Counted from the stretch's first letter, positions 53,215 through 63,761 are shown. The stretch: DNA of 64,000 nt from Bacillus sp. SD088 (GCF_017355205.1 NZ_JADIJK010000023.1:28104-92103); one strand, 5' to 3'. Numbers and translations: made by a program. Notes: generated by a model from the sequence alone, not told the origin.

Positions 53215-54741
53215 CTTACTCGTAATATCATAGACAACCCGATTGACATGGTCTACTTCGTTGACAATTCTGGTGGAGATGACTTCTAGGACGTCCCAAG
53301 GGATTCTTGCCCAGTCAGAGGTCATTCCATCAATAGAAGTGACGGCCCGAATACCGATGGTGTGGTCATAGGTTCTGGCATCGCCCATTACGCCGACGCT
53401 GCGAATATCCGGAAGGACGGTGAAATATTGCCAAATCTCTTGTTCCAATCCGGCCTTGCTGATTTCTTCGCGTAAAATATAGTCGGATTCTCGGACAATT
53501 TCTAGTTTTTCGTCTGTGACTTCTCCTAGAACGCGTATGCCCAATCCAGGTCCTGGGAATGGTTGTCTCCAGACGATTTCGTCGGGGATTCCTAATTCTG
53601 TTCCTAGTTTTCTTACTTCATCCTTAAAGAGCGTATTTAATGGCTCGATAAGCTGAAATTGCATATCTTCTGGTAAGCCACCTACATTATGATGGGATTT
53701 AATGGTTTGAGCTGTTGCTGTACCACTTTCAATGATATCTGTGTAAAGTGTTCCTTGCGCTAGGTATTCGATGCCTTCAAGTTTTGTTGCTTCATCATCA
53801 AAGACATAAATAAATTCATTCCCAATGATTTTCCGCTTTTTCTCAGGGTCTGTGACTCCTTCGAGCTTGCCAAGAAAACGATCTTTTGCATCGACCTTAA
53901 TGACGTTCATATGAAAGCCTTCGCTAAATGTTTTCATGACACTTTCCGCTTCTTCCTTGCGTAAAAGTCCATGATCGACAAAGATACATGTTAATTGATC
54001 TCCAATCGCTTTATGGATTAAAACTGCGACAACAGAAGAATCAACACCACCACTTAGTGCACAGAGCACTTTTTTATCGCCGACGGTTTGGCGAATTTTC
54101 TCCATTTCAACGTCGATGAAGTTTTCCATGGACCAGTCGCCTTTACACCCACAAATTTCAAATACAAAGTTCTTTAAGATTTCATTGCCATGTACGGAAT
54201 GACGAACTTCTGGATGGAACTGTACACCGTAGAATTGCTTGCCTTCATGGCTGATCGCCGCGATCGGGCAAGATGGATTTGTTCCAACAATTGAAAAGCC
54301 ATTCGGTACATCCTTTACTAGATCTCCATGGCTCATCCAAACAGTCTGCTCTGTTGGTAAACCTTTAAATAGAGGACTTTCTTCTTTTATTTCTAGGGTA
54401 GCTTTTCCATACTCTCTTCCCTTTGCTCTTTCTACAGAGCCGCCAAATTGTACAGTCATTAACTGCATTCCATAACAGATCCCAAAAATCGGAATCCCGA
54501 GTTCAAATAAGCGCTCATCACATCCAAAAGCATTTTCACCATACACACTATTCGGTCCACCCGATAAGATAATGCCCTTCGGATTCATTGCTGAAATTTC
54601 TTCCGCTGTAATCGTGTGGGGATGCAATTCACTATACACCCCAAATTCCCGGATTCGTCTTGTGATTAATTGATTGTATTGACTGCCAAAATCAAGAACG
54701 ACGATCATTTCCTGATTATGTAATTCAGATTTTCCTGCCAT
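53188..54741 (-). CDS. guaA: GMP synthase (glutamine-hydrolysing)
   Basis: 517 residues from ATG 54741 behind GGAGGGATT. The class I glutamine amidotransferase domain has the nucleophile in GICYGMQL and the GVQFHPEV motif; the ATP pyrophosphatase domain has the P-loop ALSGGVDSS; the dimerisation domain ends in KPPATIEWE. It converts XMP, glutamine and ATP to GMP. Its 3' end is the ICE integration site. The gene lies after yebA as in B. subtilis. Confidence 0.97.
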   Translation of the reverse strand: MAGKSELHNQEMIVVLDFGSQYNQLITRRIREFGVYSELHPHTITAEEISAMNPKGIILSGGPNSVYGENAFGCDERLFELGIPIFGICYGMQLMTVQFGGSVERAKGREYGKATLEIKEESPLFKGLPTEQTVWMSHGDLVKDVPNGFSIVGTNPSCPIAAISHEGKQFYGVQFHPEVRHSVHGNEILKNFVFEICGCKGDWSMENFIDVEMEKIRQTVGDKKVLCALSGGVDSSVVAVLIHKAIGDQLTCIFVDHGLLRKEEAESVMKTFSEGFHMNVIKVDAKDRFLGKLEGVTDPEKKRKIIGNEFIYVFDDEATKLEGIEYLAQGTLYTDIIESGTATAQTIKSHHNVGGLPEDMQFQLIEPLNTLFKDEVRKLGTELGIPDEIVWRQPFPGPGLGIRVLGEVTDEKLEIVRESDYILREEISKAGLEQEIWQYFTVLPDIRSVGVMGDARTYDHTIGIRAVTSIDGMTSDWARIPWDVLEVISTRIVNEVDHVNRVVYDITSKPPATIEWE

Positions 54742-54928
54742 GTTAAATCCCTCCAATTCTTTCCTTTTCCTATTCTTTTATATGTTTTACGAGCTTGCTA
54801 CTAGCATTACTGGAAAAAGCATCTTAAGCTATTGATCATATTTTTCCATGGAGGGATGAAGGAAACCCTCCTGATTTGAAGTTCCACTTTATCTTTTGAC
54901 CTTCCATTCTGAAATATGTAAGACGATT

Positions 54929-54961
54929 GAAATGCTCCCTCGATTTTCGAAGGAGCATTTC
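54929..54961. terminator. Hairpin between yebA and guaA
   Basis: GAAATGCTCC and GGAGCATTTC pair perfectly, and CGA/TCG pairs inside. The T-run after it is weak. It may separate yebA and guaA transcripts. The guaA promoter lies beyond it. Confidence 0.6.
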
Positions 54962-55030
54962 AGCTCATCGCCCAGACTAGTAGATGCGTGATCTGTGTTA
55001 TCTCATTTTATACTTGAAAACGGCCCATGG

Positions 55031-57226
55031 TCAACCTGTTGCTTTTTTTATTAAATTTTCCCATAATTCCTTGGTCGCATTCAGGTCGATTTGCTCGCTA
55101 GAAGGAGATTGGTAAACTAACTTTTCATAGTTCATTGTTAAGATCCCCATATCTTTCGTTTCATAATAGGCATCCACATATGCGGCAAAATCACGAAGGG
55201 TTTGGCCCTTTTCTCGTTTTACTCCCACCCTTGCTAGCTGTTTCAACAGTTTTTCATAAGCCTCTATCAATCGCTCTTGATCAAAGTTCTGCTTATATAC
55301 ATATAACCAATAATAAGGGATCCATTTTCTTCTTGTCATATATAATAAGAACCCGATGATCATCATAGCAATCAGTAGATAGATAAAATACTTTTGATAT
55401 TCCTTTAAAGAAATGGTTTCTTTTTTTGCAGAACCCGGATTCTCCTGTTTCTTTTGTTGTACTTCTTCATTCTCATCTTCTTTAGGTTCTTCGTTTGCTT
55501 GTTCCTCAGGCTCTGAAGATTGTGGATCTGAAGAATCTGGTGATGTAACATTATCCTGTTCATCATATGCATAGCTCACGGTGTTTTGAAAACCAATGGT
55601 TGGTTCAAATGGAACCCAGCCTTCTGTTGGGAAAAAGACTTCTACCCAAGAGTGTGCATTATTATTTGTAACTTCATATTTTCCGTTTTCTGGCTTGTAT
55701 TGCCCATGTGAATATCCTTTCGCCCACCGCGCGGGAATTCCTTCCGCTCGTAACATTGTCACCATGGACGTAGAAAAGTTATCACAATAGCCCAGCTTTG
55801 TCTCAAAGAGAAACTGATCAACATAATCCTGGTCCCTTTCTGGGACAGGAACCTCTGATTGATTGTACGTAAACTCGCCATTTTTAAAATACCGTTCGAC
55901 TGCCTTCGCTTTATCAAACCAATTATCCTCATCACCCATAATCTCATGGGCAAGCTCTTTCACACGCTCAGGGAGTGAATCAGGTAATTGTATATAGGAT
56001 TCCATCCATTCTTCCATCTGTGAATCAATAGTATCATGACTGACCTCACGCATTTGTTCCATACTAACATCCGTGTCCTGATATTCGACTGTATATTGCT
56101 CCAGTTCAACAGCTTTATTTTGCTCATTAAAAGATCGCAGCTTATTTAACCTGGCATCATATTGAAAAAAACCATTTTCATTTCCTTTTACTGTCGTAAA
56201 TCCATATGGAATAAGGATATGCGGATAAGGGATTTTCATCGTAATATGGGCTTCTTGTATTTCTTTATGCTCATTATTCATAAGTGGATCAATAGGGATA
56301 TACTCACCTGGCTGAATATTTTCATGAGAGCTTTGACCCTTCGATGTTTCCCAGCCTTTTCCCGTATAGATGTCCTTTGTTTCCACCCGCCAATATTGCT
56401 GTGTTGGCGCTTCTGCCTCAAATACTACTCGATCATCCGGAAGAAAAGGGCCGCCTAAACTTGAATCATCTTCCCCATATCCAATCCGTGACAGCTCATT
56501 ATTTCTTGGCAAAACATTATCTGCCTGTGATTGAATAAACGGCACGGGATCAGGCCAAATCGGTCCCGCTTTTGGTGACATATAACCAATAAATACACTA
56601 ATGCCAACCAGTATCACAAGCGGAAACGTCCACTTCCATTTTGCTTTGAATGGCATCTGGATCTTTTCCTTTTCAAGCAACCTTTTGAAAAAGAGGAGCC
56701 CAAGCAAGAAAAAACCGATTGAAACAATGCGGATAATTGCCCACTTTGCATCATATTTCGTAAAGGTATCCAGTACACTTATATAAAAAATTGTCATCAT
56801 AAAGAAAACAAAGATATTCCTTTTTACTTCTACCCAATATTGAAACAGATAGGCAACAATCCAGATAAGAATATACAGAAGGCCTGTACGGAATAAATCC
56901 GATAAACCATCAAATTGTCTTGTTAACAGGAGTTTGATGTTATCTATACTATCTTGAAGAAAGATATAACTCCATCCACCGAAACCACTGCTCCCTTTTC
57001 CAAAAACAAGAAAGAGCAAACAATAGATAATGAGGAGTTTCAATAGAAAGCCAACCCATGGGCGAACTTGGAAAAAGTACAAACAAAGGGTAAGCAAAAG
57101 AAAATAAACAAAATAATGAACATGTCCCGTGTTGGTAATATATTCCATTGGCCGTAGCCATTCCCATAATAAGAAAAAACCTAAGCCATATAGGAGAAAT
57201 AGATCGCTTTTTTGCTTAAGATTCAT
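55031..57226 (-). CDS. yebA: Membrane transglutaminase-like protein, YebA-like
   Basis: 731 residues behind GGAGG. Six or so N-terminal membrane segments (to about residue 215) are followed by an extracytoplasmic transglutaminase domain. The catalytic cysteine is in KLGYCDNFSTSMVTMLRAEG, the histidine in NNAHSWVEVF and the aspartate-region in PFEPTIGF. A polar linker, a last membrane segment (YFIYLLIAMMIIGFLLYM) and a DUF4129-type C-terminal domain close it. It is the third gene of the MoxR - DUF58 - transglutaminase operon. Confidence 0.93.
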   Translation of the reverse strand: MNLKQKSDLFLLYGLGFFLLWEWLRPMEYITNTGHVHYFVYFLLLTLCLYFFQVRPWVGFLLKLLIIYCLLFLVFGKGSSGFGGWSYIFLQDSIDNIKLLLTRQFDGLSDLFRTGLLYILIWIVAYLFQYWVEVKRNIFVFFMMTIFYISVLDTFTKYDAKWAIIRIVSIGFFLLGLLFFKRLLEKEKIQMPFKAKWKWTFPLVILVGISVFIGYMSPKAGPIWPDPVPFIQSQADNVLPRNNELSRIGYGEDDSSLGGPFLPDDRVVFEAEAPTQQYWRVETKDIYTGKGWETSKGQSSHENIQPGEYIPIDPLMNNEHKEIQEAHITMKIPYPHILIPYGFTTVKGNENGFFQYDARLNKLRSFNEQNKAVELEQYTVEYQDTDVSMEQMREVSHDTIDSQMEEWMESYIQLPDSLPERVKELAHEIMGDEDNWFDKAKAVERYFKNGEFTYNQSEVPVPERDQDYVDQFLFETKLGYCDNFSTSMVTMLRAEGIPARWAKGYSHGQYKPENGKYEVTNNNAHSWVEVFFPTEGWVPFEPTIGFQNTVSYAYDEQDNVTSPDSSDPQSSEPEEQANEEPKEDENEEVQQKKQENPGSAKKETISLKEYQKYFIYLLIAMMIIGFLLYMTRRKWIPYYWLYVYKQNFDQERLIEAYEKLLKQLARVGVKREKGQTLRDFAAYVDAYYETKDMGILTMNYEKLVYQSPSSEQIDLNATKELWENLIKKATG

Positions 57227-58437
57227 GCTTGCAACGCCTCCAGAAAGGCCGCACGAAACTGGCCTTCATAGAGGGTTTTTACGACAATCCCTCTCTGATT
57301 GGCAAGCGAAATATATTTTCCTTCATTTTGATTGGCTGGCGTATCCCGCTTTTTAATATTATAAACAATCGTACCACCACTTCTTCTTAACTCCCCACTT
57401 AATCCATCAATTAACTTTTTATTAACTGTTGAAGTAATGATCGCGAGCGTAGCAGTTGGCTGATAAGGAGCTAATTCTTTCTTCATTACTTGAACGAGTG
57501 GGGTCGTGCAATTTGGCAGGACTCGAGCAAGATGATCAAAGATTACACTCTCTTGCATAGCTTCTCCACGAATGGGGATATAGGTCACTTTTTCTCCAAC
57601 CGAAAAAAAGCCAAGCTTCCCACCATGTTGAATAATTGTTTTCACTAGTGATGCAGCAAATTCAACCGCCGCCTCAAAGTGCTCCGTATTCACCCGATCG
57701 AAGACGATCATCAGGTCATTCGTTTGCCTTACCTCGAATTCTTTTGACATCATTGTATTTGTACGCGCCGTTGCCTTCCAGTCAATCCAAGAGACTCTGT
57801 CACCTGGTTGATATTGCCTCACACTGGAAACGAGAGAAGTATCCCTTTGAAATTGCATTGGGTTCACGGTACCCCCATGTTCAAAGCGACTTTCCAATGG
57901 TTTATAGATTAATTCCTCATATCGAGGATAAACTAAGACCCTTTGCTGATAATCAAACCATCTTTCTTTTTTGAATATGCCTAGCACATCTCCTGTGATG
58001 AGGCGAATTCCTTCCCACTTATATTCTCCTCTAGAGACTTTTAATGGATATTTTAGGTGGATCCTCGTTTTGAACCCAGGAAAAATCAATTGCTTATGCT
58101 GCTTGGATTGGATGCTGGCGGGTAGAATATCCTCGACCACTAGAAACAAAATCGGGAAAGGAATTTTTCTTTTAACTGTGATTTCAATTATAATCGTTTC
58201 ACCCGCTTTTAAATGGCGCTTTGGCATCCTTCTTTCCATTTTAAAGCCATGCAAGGGATAACATAAAAGCAGGAAGGAGTATAGCGCAAACGGTAGAAAG
58301 CTATAAAAGATAAACCAACTGACAAACCCACCTTGAAACATCGCAAAAGCATAGGAGCTTCCTAGCAAAATAAGCAATAACACCAGTCTGAAGAAGGACT
58401 CAAATCGTCGCAGACGCTTCAATCTAGCTTTGAGCAT
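57223..58437 (-). CDS. yeaD: DUF58 (vWA-like) protein, YeaD-like
   Basis: 404 residues with two N-terminal membrane segments. The DUF58 domain contains RDTSLVSSVRQYQPGDRVSW and DWKATARTNTMMSKEFE. The operon pattern overlaps 4 bases with yebA and with yeaC. DUF58 proteins are thought to work with the MoxR chaperone and the transglutaminase in cell-envelope functions. The start ATG at 58437 follows AAAAGGA. Confidence 0.9.
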   Translation of the reverse strand: MLKARLKRLRRFESFFRLVLLLILLGSSYAFAMFQGGFVSWFIFYSFLPFALYSFLLLCYPLHGFKMERRMPKRHLKAGETIIIEITVKRKIPFPILFLVVEDILPASIQSKQHKQLIFPGFKTRIHLKYPLKVSRGEYKWEGIRLITGDVLGIFKKERWFDYQQRVLVYPRYEELIYKPLESRFEHGGTVNPMQFQRDTSLVSSVRQYQPGDRVSWIDWKATARTNTMMSKEFEVRQTNDLMIVFDRVNTEHFEAAVEFAASLVKTIIQHGGKLGFFSVGEKVTYIPIRGEAMQESVIFDHLARVLPNCTTPLVQVMKKELAPYQPTATLAIITSTVNKKLIDGLSGELRRSGGTIVYNIKKRDTPANQNEGKYISLANQRGIVVKTLYEGQFRAAFLEALQA

Positions 58438-58439
58438 CG

Positions 58440-59402
58440 TCAAACAGTCCTTTTTATAGGAACATCAGTATTCCTAATAATCTGGTCTAATACATCTTCT
58501 GAATCTGTTCCTTGGTATTTAGCTTCTGGCCTTAAGATTACACGATGGGAAAAAACATACGGCGTTAGATATTGAATATCATCCGGTATCACGTAATCTC
58601 TCCCGGCAATGAAGGCATGTGCTTGTGCAGCTTTCATTAAAGCAATAGAAGCACGTGGGCTTGCCCCTAAATAAACATCCTCATGTTCTCTCGTCTGTCT
58701 GGCCAATTCTACTATATAGTATTTTAATCCTTCTTCTACATAGACGTCTTTCACATATTTCTGCATTTCGATTAAGGTCTCAAGAGATACAACGGGGTCT
58801 AATGTTTCAATTGGAGTATGTCTTTGTGCTCTCGTCAACACTTCCACTTCCTCCGAATGGTCTGGATACCCCATTCTCATTTTTAATAAGAAACGATCAA
58901 GCTGAGCTTCGGGAAGTGGATAGGTTCCTTCATATTCAATCGGATTTTGTGTGGCCATCACAAAAAAAGGACTTTTCAATTGCAGAGTCGTCCCATCTAC
59001 TGTGACACTCTTTTCCTCCATTCCTTCTAAAAGAGCGGATTGTGTTTTCGGTGAAGTACGATTAATCTCATCAGCCAAAATAATATTCCCCATAATCGGG
59101 CCTGGCCTGAAAATAAATTCCATATCTTTCTGATTATAGACGGATACCCCTAGAACATCTGATGGCAATAAATCGGGGGTAAATTGGATACGTTTGAATG
59201 TGGCATTTACGGATTTAGCCAAGGCGCGGACCATCATCGTCTTTCCAACCCCTGGTACATCCTCTAATAAAACATGCCCTTCTGCTAATAAAGCTACAAG
59301 ACTCAAACGGGTAATATCGGTTTTCCCGATCATAACCTCTTCAATATTTCCAATAATTTTCTGAACTTGTTTTTGCATCATCTCACTATTCATCGGCAGC
59401 AT
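58440..59402 (-). CDS. yeaC: MoxR family AAA+ ATPase, YeaC-like
   Basis: 320 residues. Walker A GVGKTMMVRAL, Walker B ILADEINRTSP, sensor 1 VMATQNPIEYEG and the arginine-finger helix are present. MoxR ATPases act as chaperones for vWA proteins encoded next to them, here the DUF58 protein. First gene of the operon. Confidence 0.93.
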   Translation of the reverse strand: MLPMNSEMMQKQVQKIIGNIEEVMIGKTDITRLSLVALLAEGHVLLEDVPGVGKTMMVRALAKSVNATFKRIQFTPDLLPSDVLGVSVYNQKDMEFIFRPGPIMGNIILADEINRTSPKTQSALLEGMEEKSVTVDGTTLQLKSPFFVMATQNPIEYEGTYPLPEAQLDRFLLKMRMGYPDHSEEVEVLTRAQRHTPIETLDPVVSLETLIEMQKYVKDVYVEEGLKYYIVELARQTREHEDVYLGASPRASIALMKAAQAHAFIAGRDYVIPDDIQYLTPYVFSHRVILRPEAKYQGTDSEDVLDQIIRNTDVPIKRTV

Positions 59403-59524
59403 ACACCATCTCTCTATTATATTAAATCACTGGCCATTTTCTCATCTACTTATAGCAAGCTTACACCTTTCTATGGCTAGCTCTGGCTCCTAGCAAACTT
59501 ACAACTTCTGATTGCGCACTTCGC

Positions 59525-59715
59525 CGTGTTGTCTAGCTACAGACGGCAGGAGCGAGAGACTCGCAGGATGCGAGTCCATCGGTGTTTCGACAGGACGTCG
59601 AGCCTTTAACCGATGTTCCGCAAAATAACCCTGAACCGCCGAAGGGAAAATTCACCCTTCTTTGATTCCGGAACAATTGCCTGTCGCTCCTAATCAGCCG
59701 TCTTTCGCATTTCAC
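59525..59715. repeat. Interspersed structured repeat, copy 1
   Basis: GTCTAGCTACAGACGGCAGG opens it. A hairpin-like phrase AATAACCCTGAA with GAAGGG...CCCTTC and TTCCGGAACA follows, and AGCCGTCTTTCGC closes it. It shares order and wording with 62492-62620. It belongs to a family of non-coding repeats common between Bacillaceae genes. Confidence 0.7.
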
Positions 59716-59987
59716 GTTTCCTTTATCTCGTCAGAAGTCTTTAAATTTAGGCCCACAAGATGTGGGTCAGAACGGCGTTGCGCCAGGACGGCGCGACTTT
59801 AGCCGTTCCTCCTTTATGAACAGGCGCTTTCGCTTTTCTTTGGCTAGCTTCAGCGCCTAACGACTAGCAAATTTACGCCTTCTTCCTACGATAAGTCAAC
59901 ATCGGCTCATCCTTCGCCGTGTTTCCTTTATCTCGTCAGAAGTCTTTAAATTTGTACGCCGTTGAACAGGCGCTTTCGCTTTTCTTT
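59716..59987. repeat. Nested direct repeats downstream of yeaC
   Basis: A 33-base word is repeated exactly at 59716-59748 and 59921-59953 (it begins GTTTCCTTTATCTCGTCAGA). A 24-base word is repeated at 59818-59841 and 59964-59987 (GAACAGGCGCTTTCGCTTTT...). The spacing is 205 and 146 bases. They are probably pieces of the same interspersed repeat family, rearranged. Confidence 0.75.
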
Positions 59988-59998
59988 ATTATAACAAA

Positions 59999-60047
59999 AA
60001 AGGCAGGTAAAAAGTTTTGAATTTTCCTCACTTTTTACTCTGCCTTT
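59999..60047 (-). terminator. Terminator of nadE
   Basis: AAAGGCAG pairs with CTGCCTTT, and TAAAAAGT with ACTTTTTA inside. A T6 run follows on the minus strand. It lies 27 bases after the nadE stop codon. Confidence 0.9.
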
Positions 60048-60074
60048 ATGGTTTTGTGTATAATTTGTTAACGA

Positions 60075-60902
60075 TTAATGCCAAAAGTCATCAAATATGT
60101 TAATCGGTAGGTGGCGCTTATGAGCCGATTTGCGATAGAGTGCTTCGATTGTATTTTTGGCCGTTTCTGGTACCTTCTTTCCTTCGAGGTAATCATCGAT
60201 TTCTTCATATGAAACACCTAGTGCAACCTCGTCTGGAATTAAAGGGCGGTCATCTTCAAGATCTGCGGTAGGGATTTTCAGATACAAATGCTCTGGGCAT
60301 CCAAGTTCCATAAGAATTTTACGGCCTTGGCGTTTATTCAAACGATAAATGGGCACTAAATCAGATCCTCCATCGCCGAATTTCGTGTAGAAGCCTGTTA
60401 GGGCTTCAGCGGAATGATCTGTTCCCAACACAATCGCATTAAAATGAGCAGCTACACTATACTGTGCTTTCATTCGCTCACGGGCTTTCTCATTCCCTTT
60501 CGTAAAATCACTTATGGAAATTCCTGCATCCTGAATCGCTTTTACACTCGCATTCACAGCAGCCTGAATATTTATCTCATACACTTGACTCGGTTGAATA
60601 AATGTCAGGGCATCCTCTACATCCTGCATATCCGCTTGTGCCCCATAAGGTAATTTTAAAGCAATAAATTGATATTTATTATCCTGACGCTCCTGATTCA
60701 ATTCATCCACTGCCATTTGCGCAAGCTTACCAACAAGCGTAGAGTCTTGCCCGCCAGAAATACCTAATACAAAGCCATTAAAGAATCCATATTTATTCAA
60801 ATAGGCTTTCATAAAATCAATGCTCTTGCGAATTTCTTCATTTGGATCAATGTTTGGGCTCACTTTTAATTCTTCAATAATTTTTTTCTGGAGTGTGTCC
60901 AT
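60075..60902 (-). CDS. nadE: NAD synthetase, ammonia-dependent
   Basis: 275 residues, the size of the ammonia-dependent enzyme without glutaminase domain. The P-loop is [16 protein letters not shown] (residues 45-60). [20 protein letters not shown] and [12 protein letters not shown] follow. It turns deamido-NAD to NAD, the last step of the salvage pathway. It follows pncB by 18 bases and ends the operon. Confidence 0.95.
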   Translation of the reverse strand: MDTLQKKIIEELKVSPNIDPNEEIRKSIDFMKAYLNKYGFFNGFVLGISGGQDSTLVGKLAQMAVDELNQERQDNKYQFIALKLPYGAQADMQDVEDALTFIQPSQVYEINIQAAVNASVKAIQDAGISISDFTKGNEKARERMKAQYSVAAHFNAIVLGTDHSAEALTGFYTKFGDGGSDLVPIYRLNKRQGRKILMELGCPEHLYLKIPTADLEDDRPLIPDEVALGVSYEEIDDYLEGKKVPETAKNTIEALYRKSAHKRHLPINIFDDFWH

Positions 60903-60920
60903 GAAAAAACCTCCCTATCT

Positions 60921-62408
60921 TCACTGACTATCTGCAGAATGTTTAAATCGCCTTACTTCCTCTTTTACTTTCTTAATATTATCCATTTTGTTATCCCAAC
61001 ATTTTTGACTAAGATCAACTGGATATTCTTCAGGGTTTAAAGACCTTTTATATTCATCCCATAAGACCTGCAAAGCCTGCTTCGCATATGCTTGAATCTC
61101 CATAAGTTCCGGCAGTTGATAAACCCGTTCCCCGTTTTCAAAAATAACATGATGTAAATGAACGGCCTCGAAATCAGTTACATACTTGCTAATATACGTA
61201 TGAATTGGATGAAACATTTTTAATCGCTCTTCCTCAGCAGGCTGTTCATCCCAAAGTGTAATATAATCCCCCTCCGATTTATGATTTAACCGATTTATAA
61301 TCCGATAAACCTTTTTTCTCCCTGGTGTGGACACTTTGTCAGCATTGCTGGAAATTTTTATCGTATCTTCCATTTCTCCCTGATCATTTTCGATGGCGAC
61401 TAATTTGTACACAGCACCCAGCGCAGGCTGGTCATATGCGGTAATCAGCTTTGTCCCTACTCCCCAAGAGTCAATTTTGGCTCCTTGGGCCTTCAAATGC
61501 AAAATCGTGTATTCATCGAGATCACTGGATGCAAAGATTTTCGCATCTTTCAGGCCTGCCTCATCTAACATTCTTCTTGCTTCTTTTGATAGAAAGGCCA
61601 TATCACCACTATCTAAACGGATCCCCTTGAAATTAATTTTATCGCCGAATTCTTTTGCTACTTTAATCGCTGCAGGTACTCCTGACCGTAAAGTATCATA
61701 CGTATCAACGAGAAAAATACATTCTTGATGGGTCTCAGCATATTTTTTAAACGCCGTATAATCATCATGATAGGCCTGCACCATCGCATGAGCATGTGTA
61801 CCGGAAACAGGCAATCCAAAGATTTTTCCTGCCCTTACATTACTTGTGCCATTAAAGCCGCCAATAAACGCCGCTCTCGTTCCCCATATGGCAGCCTCTG
61901 TCTCCTGAGCTCTTCTTGTTCCGAATTCCAAAGCCAACTCATCATTAACTACTTGACGGATCCTTGAGGCTTTCGTGGCGATCAATGTTTGGTAATTCAC
62001 AATGTTAAGTAACGCTGTCTCCACTAATTGAGCCTGCACCAACGGAGCTTCTACTTGTAGTATCGGTTCATTCTGAAAGACCACTTCCCCTTCTTTCATG
62101 GAACGAATGGTGCCTGTGAATCTTAATCCTTGTAAAAATTGGATAAAATCTTCTTTATATTGTAATTCATTTCGTAAATAGGCAATATCGGTATCACTAA
62201 ATCTGAAATTCTCAATATATTGAACGATTTTCTCCAAGCCGGCAAAAATCGCATAGCCATTCGCAAAGGGTAATTTTCGAAAATACAGATCAAATACGGC
62301 TTTGCGGTTATGGATTCCATCCCGGAAGTACGTTTCCGCCATATTAATCTGGTATAGATCTGTATGTAATGTCAAACTGTCATCATCGTAATGATTATTC
62401 ATATTCAT
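60921..62408 (-). CDS. pncB: Nicotinate phosphoribosyltransferase
   Basis: 495 residues. Key parts are LHTDLYQINMAETYF at the start, EFGTRRAQ (substrate binding), SNVRAGKIFGLPVSGTHAHAMVQAY with the catalytic histidine, and GIRLDSGDMAFLS. It makes nicotinate mononucleotide from nicotinate, PRPP and ATP. It lies between pncA (a repeat intervenes) and nadE and forms the middle of the salvage route. Confidence 0.95.
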   Translation of the reverse strand: MNMNNHYDDDSLTLHTDLYQINMAETYFRDGIHNRKAVFDLYFRKLPFANGYAIFAGLEKIVQYIENFRFSDTDIAYLRNELQYKEDFIQFLQGLRFTGTIRSMKEGEVVFQNEPILQVEAPLVQAQLVETALLNIVNYQTLIATKASRIRQVVNDELALEFGTRRAQETEAAIWGTRAAFIGGFNGTSNVRAGKIFGLPVSGTHAHAMVQAYHDDYTAFKKYAETHQECIFLVDTYDTLRSGVPAAIKVAKEFGDKINFKGIRLDSGDMAFLSKEARRMLDEAGLKDAKIFASSDLDEYTILHLKAQGAKIDSWGVGTKLITAYDQPALGAVYKLVAIENDQGEMEDTIKISSNADKVSTPGRKKVYRIINRLNHKSEGDYITLWDEQPAEEERLKMFHPIHTYISKYVTDFEAVHLHHVIFENGERVYQLPELMEIQAYAKQALQVLWDEYKRSLNPEEYPVDLSQKCWDNKMDNIKKVKEEVRRFKHSADSQ

Positions 62409-62491
62409 TAGCTCCCTTTATTTAGGTCTAGCACCCAACTAGCAAACTTTTAGTACCTGCTTACATAAGGTTAACATCGACTCACTCTTTC

Positions 62492-62620
62492 GTGTCCAGC
62501 TCCAAGCAGTAGGGGCTCGAGGTCAAATAACCCTGAATCTCTGAAGGAAAAAACGCCCTTCTTAGGTTCAGGAACATTTGCTTGTCGTCCCTTACCAACC
62601 GTCTTCCGCTTTTCTAAGTA
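62492..62620. repeat. Interspersed structured repeat, copy 2
   Basis: GTCCAGCTCCAAGCAGTAGG opens it, and AAATAACCCTGAA, GAAGG...CCTTC, TTCAGGAACATTTG and ACCGTCTTCCGC follow in the same order as at 59525-59715. CCTGAA/TTCAGG and GAAGG/CCTTC pair, so it should fold as RNA or cruciform. It ends close to the stop of pncA, which lies inside the last part. Confidence 0.7.
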
Positions 62621-63174
62621 ACCGTTGTTACTTTGGCTCCAAGTGTATTCGTAAAATGAGTAAGAGCCCACTTATGTCCTGCTTCGTTAAAGCTTGCCAC
62701 AGCGTCAGAGTAAAGAACGATATCGAAACCATTATTATAAGCATCAATCGCCGTGTGTAGCACACAAATATCTGTGCAGACACCGACAATATGTACTTCT
62801 TCAATTCCACGTTCCCGCAGCTTTATTTCTAAATTCGTCCCTGCAAATGCACTATATCTCGTTTTATCCATATAGTAAACATTTGTGGCTTGTTTATTCT
62901 TCTTATACCAGTCTTGTAGAGAACCATAGAGCTCTCTTCCCGCTGTTCCGCTCACATTATGCTTGGGGAAAAGTTTTGTTTCTGGGTGATGAGAATCTCC
63001 TTGCTCATGTTTATCAATCGCTAAGACTATATATTCATTTGCATCGAAAAAATTTTCCGTCACCTGAACAATCGCCGCTTCAATATCTTGTCCCGGCTTC
63101 CCACAAGTTAGTTTTCCGTCTGGTGCAACAAAATCATACGTATAATCTACATTTAGTAAAGCACGTTTTTTCAT
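62614..63174 (-). CDS. pncA: Nicotinamidase (isochorismatase-fold cysteine hydrolase)
   Basis: 186 residues. The catalytic aspartate is in NVDYTYDF (residue 10 region), the lysine is in MDKTRYSAFAGTNLE, and the cysteine in GVCTDICVLHTA. Zinc ligands are in AIDKHEQGDSHHPE. The enzyme deamidates nicotinamide to nicotinate, the substrate of PncB. Its start overlaps the HAD gene stop by 4 bases. Related to YueJ of B. subtilis. Confidence 0.92.
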   Translation of the reverse strand: MKKRALLNVDYTYDFVAPDGKLTCGKPGQDIEAAIVQVTENFFDANEYIVLAIDKHEQGDSHHPETKLFPKHNVSGTAGRELYGSLQDWYKKNKQATNVYYMDKTRYSAFAGTNLEIKLRERGIEEVHIVGVCTDICVLHTAIDAYNNGFDIVLYSDAVASFNEAGHKWALTHFTNTLGAKVTTVT

Positions 63175-63761
63175 ACCAACGGCCTCCTTAGAAGATCGAC
63201 AACTTCATCCGTATATTCTTCAATTTTAAGATCTGCTTCAATATCAGAATTTTGAAAGGCGCATGTTCTTAAGCCTACCTGCTTCGCGGGAATTAAATCA
63301 AGCGCCCGATCCCCAATTGCCCAATCTAATTGATATTTATTATGTATGTATCGATAAGCATCCACTTCAGGTTTACGAGGGAATCCATCATCATCTGGGC
63401 TAACAATCTCATCAAAGTACTGTGCAAGTCCCCATTTCTCCAACAGCTCTTTTGTCGACTCGCGCGTTCGATGTGTCACAATCACATTGATCTCTGCAGC
63501 TGATAAAACTTTCTCCACGCCAGCAAAAGGCTCACTGCCTGTCTCCGAACGTGCGTGATCCAACTCCTTAAAGCGATCGCGGTATTGTTCGGGAATACCG
63601 AAATGAGCAAAAGCTTCCTTTGACGTTCGTTTCAGCCATCGAAGGGCCTCCGCTTCATCCGCTACCTTCCCATGATACTCTTCATGCACCGTACAAAAAC
63701 TCTCGAGAATCGCCGGATATGTATTAAAAATTGTTCCATCTAAATCCCACAGTAACCTCAT
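63171..63761 (-). CDS. HAD family phosphatase (beta-phosphoglucomutase/phosphoglycolate phosphatase-like)
   Basis: 196 residues. HAD motif I is DLDGTIFN (residues 6-13), motif II is VIVTHRT, motif III includes RKPEVDAY with the lysine, and motif IV is AIGDRALD. A small helical cap lies between motif I and II. The gene is the first of a translationally coupled pair with pncA. A role in nucleotide or NMN dephosphorylation is a context-based guess. Confidence 0.85.
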   Translation of the reverse strand: MRLLWDLDGTIFNTYPAILESFCTVHEEYHGKVADEAEALRWLKRTSKEAFAHFGIPEQYRDRFKELDHARSETGSEPFAGVEKVLSAAEINVIVTHRTRESTKELLEKWGLAQYFDEIVSPDDDGFPRKPEVDAYRYIHNKYQLDWAIGDRALDLIPAKQVGLRTCAFQNSDIEADLKIEEYTDEVVDLLRRPLV

